Source: Streptomyces sp. C10-9-1 | Lineage (GTDB): Bacteria > Actinomycetota > Actinomycetes > Streptomycetales > Streptomycetaceae | Reading direction: 5' to 3' | DNA: 64,000 nt | Assembly (NCBI RefSeq): GCF_024497955.1 | Contig: NZ_JANHKP010000001.1 | Coordinates: 124,001-188,000, forward strand | In this document: positions 62,387 to 64,000 of the stretch, one piece after another | How positions within the stretch are numbered: the first letter of the stretch is position 1 | How the letters are laid out: each line of letters opens with the position of its first letter | Made by a program: the position numbers and the translations under genes | Notes under the pieces: generated by a model | Told to the model about the DNA's origin: nothing | What the model saw: only the letters and a program-made list of their open reading frames with translations | Database searches by the model: none

Positions 62387-63399
62387 CGGGTGCCCCGCTC
62401 GGTGAGGTCCTTCAGCCGGGCGGCGTCCTCCCGGGTGACGATCTGCGGACCGGTCAGCACGGGCAGGCCGCCGCCGAGGACGTCGGCGTTGTACTTGTAG
62501 AGCCACAGCAGGTCCACGGCCTGGTAGCCCTGGAGGTAGGGCTGCTGGTCGACGGCGAAGCCGAGCGAGCCGTCCTGGAGGCCGGCCGCGACCTTGGCGT
62601 TCAGGTCGAAGGTGTCGACCTCGGCGCCGGAGCCGGCGGCCCTGGCCGCCTGGACGGCGGCGTCGGCGAAGGGGGCGCCCAGGGTGACGACGGCGTCGAT
62701 CCCGGGGTCGGCCTGGAGCTTGGCCTCGATGGAGGAGCGGACGTCGGGCATGTTGGTGCCGTCGACGTACAGGTTCTGCAGGTCGCCGCCGAAGCCCTCC
62801 CGGGCCCCGTCGCACCGCTGCTCGTGGCCCACGTTGCCCTGCTCGTGCAGGACGCACAGGGCCTTGGCGCGGCCGCGGGCCTCCAGCTCCTCGCCGACGG
62901 CGCGGCCGGCGACGGACTCGTCCTGGCCGATGTGGGTGAGGGCGCCGAACTCCCTGGACTGCTCGGATCCGGAGTTGACCGTGATCACGGGGATACCCGC
63001 CCGGCGGGCCTTGCCGACCACGGCCTTCATGGCCTCGGGCTTGGCGAGGGTGACGATGAGCGCGTCGACGTCCTTGGCGATGTAGGAGTCGACGAGCTGC
63101 GCCTGCTGCTGGGCCTCGTCGCTGTGGGCGTAGAGGAAGTTGATGTTGTCCTTGGCCGCCGCCTCCCGGGCGCCCTTCTGGACGATGTCCCAGAAGGTGT
63201 CGCCGTCACCGGAGTGGGTGACCATCGCGAAGGTCCAGCGGGGTGTGGTGACCGCGGCCTCGCCCCGGGCGGCCTCCGCTGCCCTGCGCGCGTCCTCGGC
63301 GCGCTTGCCGCCGGTGCTGCTGCATCCGGCGAGCCCCATGCCGACCGCCACTGCGAGCACCGCGCCGATCACGCGGAGTCCTGTCCTTGCCCGTGCCAC
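62383..63399 (-). CDS. Sugar ABC importer binding lipoprotein
   Basis: A 338-residue type I periplasmic-binding protein. GTG 63399 gives a signal peptide with lipobox LAGC at about residue 25, so it is lipid-anchored. After a short linker, the binding domain starts [19 protein letters not shown] and has [13 protein letters not shown] and [13 protein letters not shown]. Family members bind ribose, xylose, fructose or inositol; the actual sugar is not known. First gene after the regulator, followed by permease and ATPase. Confidence 0.88.
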   Translation of the reverse strand: MARARTGLRVIGAVLAVAVGMGLAGCSSTGGKRAEDARRAAEAARGEAAVTTPRWTFAMVTHSGDGDTFWDIVQKGAREAAAKDNINFLYAHSDEAQQQAQLVDSYIAKDVDALIVTLAKPEAMKAVVGKARRAGIPVITVNSGSEQSREFGALTHIGQDESVAGRAVGEELEARGRAKALCVLHEQGNVGHEQRCDGAREGFGGDLQNLYVDGTNMPDVRSSIEAKLQADPGIDAVVTLGAPFADAAVQAARAAGSGAEVDTFDLNAKVAAGLQDGSLGFAVDQQPYLQGYQAVDLLWLYKYNADVLGGGLPVLTGPQIVTREDAARLKDLTERGTR

Positions 63400-63717
63400 G
63401 AAGACGTGCCCTTCTTGCTCTGCCGTTCCTGCGGGCCCGTCCGGCCCGGCCGGGGAGGCACCGCCCGGTCCCGGCCGCCGACCAGTATCCGTCACGCCTG
63501 GTGGCGGCGGCCGAAACGGGTGGGGGCGGGCGGTGGTGCGGGGCTCGTGCATGGCGGTCCGCCGTCCTGTCCCGGGGCCGCCCGGGTGCGGCCGGACTGC
63601 GTTTCTACGGCGGGCCCGGAACCCGGTCAAGGGCCTCTCCGGACGCCCGGGGCCGGGGTGGCGTGTTCCGGTCATACCGGCGGGCGGCCCCCGGTCCGGC
63701 GCACGGGACGGGCGCGC
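63400..63717. promoter_or_regulatory. Promoter region between GntR gene and sugar importer
   Basis: A 318-base gap without a gene. A small interrupted palindrome CCGGT-CAT-ACCGG lies at 63668-63680, a possible operator for the GntR protein encoded beside it. A ribosome site for the binding-protein gene lies at the left end. Confidence 0.4.
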
Positions 63718-64000
63718 TCAGGGGCGGACCAGGAGCTGGAACTCGAAGGCGTAGCGGCCCGCCCGGTAGACGTGGGAGCCGTACTCGACCGCACGGCCCG
63801 TGTCGTCGAAGGTGGTGCGCTCCATGGTGAGCAGCGGGGCACCGGGCTTCTCGCCGAGCAGCTCCGCCTCCGGGCCGTCCGCCGCCCGGGCGCCGACCGT
63901 CTGGCGGGCGCTGTGGAGGGTGATGCCGGCCGCCCGCATGATCCGGTAGAGACCGGTGGCCTCCAGCCGCTCGCTGTCGCAGTCCAGCAGCCGGGCGGGG
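63718..64000 (-). CDS. GntR-family regulator, C-terminal (UTRA) part
   Basis: Cut by the window edge; about 94 C-terminal residues are seen. PLLTMERTTFDDTGRAVEYG and a final YAFEFQLL match the UTRA sensor domain of HutC/FarR-type GntR regulators. The DNA-binding part lies outside the window. It is upstream of, and on the same strand as, the sugar importer operon and is probably its regulator. The ligand may be a phosphorylated sugar. Confidence 0.85.
   Translation of the reverse strand, partial: PARLLDCDSERLEATGLYRIMRAAGITLHSARQTVGARAADGPEAELLGEKPGAPLLTMERTTFDDTGRAVEYGSHVYRAGRYAFEFQLLVRP

Noticed and set aside
1..64000. CRISPR arrays, tRNA or rRNA genes, prophage
   Set aside because: No regular repeat-spacer pattern, no cloverleaf-like sequence with tRNA-type conserved loops, and no phage structural genes were seen while reading both strands. 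A tRNA or small RNA could still have been missed without a covariance search.

Overview
The window is a very GC-rich actinobacterial chromosome segment, almost certainly Streptomyces. The support is codon use with G or C at nearly every third position, frequent GTG starts, several leaderless promoters, F420-type enzymes, a Streptomyces-type ethylmalonyl-CoA gene order and many LacI, TetR, GntR and ROK regulators. About 60 genes can be supported. No rRNA, tRNA, CRISPR array, prophage or intact mobile element was seen. The only mobile DNA is a decayed IS5-type transposase fragment.

Layout. 0-3 kb: the end of an ethylmalonyl-CoA pathway operon (mutase C-terminus, CoA-ester lyase, MaoC hydratase, acyl-CoA dehydrogenase). 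3-4.7 kb: psd-pssA, making phosphatidylethanolamine. 4.7-9.5 kb: glycerate kinase, NUDIX hydrolase, molybdopterin oxidoreductase, a lipoprotein and a sirtuin. 9.6-13.1 kb: alkylation repair (Ada-AlkA fusion plus Ogt), a secreted L,D-transpeptidase and a macro-domain protein. 13.1-16.7 kb: FAD oxidoreductase, inositol-phosphatase-like enzyme, SDR. 16.9-26.2 kb: a stress or dormancy island with two universal stress proteins, an Rv1733c-like membrane protein, two CBS-domain proteins and a phosphoribosyltransferase-hydrolase fusion. It also holds an M15 peptidase and an amidase-TetR/SDR divergon with a perfect palindromic operator. 26.2-28.1 kb: a VCBS-repeat remnant and a TPR-like protein. 28.3-32.9 kb: a pyrimidine/hydantoin catabolic operon containing an F420-type luciferase-like enzyme. 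33.2-36.5 kb: a long disordered protein, a PPOX protein, and an XRE regulator divergent from a methionine aminopeptidase. 36.6-38.7 kb: IS5 remnant followed by DUF2182 and DUF1326 genes. 39-47 kb: M28 peptidase, a TetR/FAD-oxidoreductase/methyltransferase locus with three operators, chitosanase, gamma-glutamyltransferase. 47.6-49.9 kb: two small unknown genes and xthA. 50.2-56 kb: a complete ribose-type operon in which permease and binding protein are fused. 56.5-58.5 kb: an MBL hydrolase and a PcaD-PcaC fusion. 58.6-64 kb: a second sugar ABC importer with ROK kinase and a GntR/UTRA regulator cut by the window edge.

How the genes work together. Carbon supply is the main theme: acetyl-CoA assimilation through ethylmalonyl-CoA, ribose uptake and phosphorylation, a second sugar uptake and kinase unit, glycerate phosphorylation, pyrimidine-ring nitrogen recovery, and chitosan hydrolysis. 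Most catabolic units carry their own regulator, and several have readable palindromic operators. A second theme is stress and repair.

The observations most worth testing are: the F420/LLM enzyme in a pyrimidine operon that has no visible dihydropyrimidine dehydrogenase; the XRE-MetAP pair with an operator on a leaderless promoter; the three-operator TetR locus; and the DUF2182/DUF1326 pair beside the IS remnant. None of these can be called new from sequence alone.
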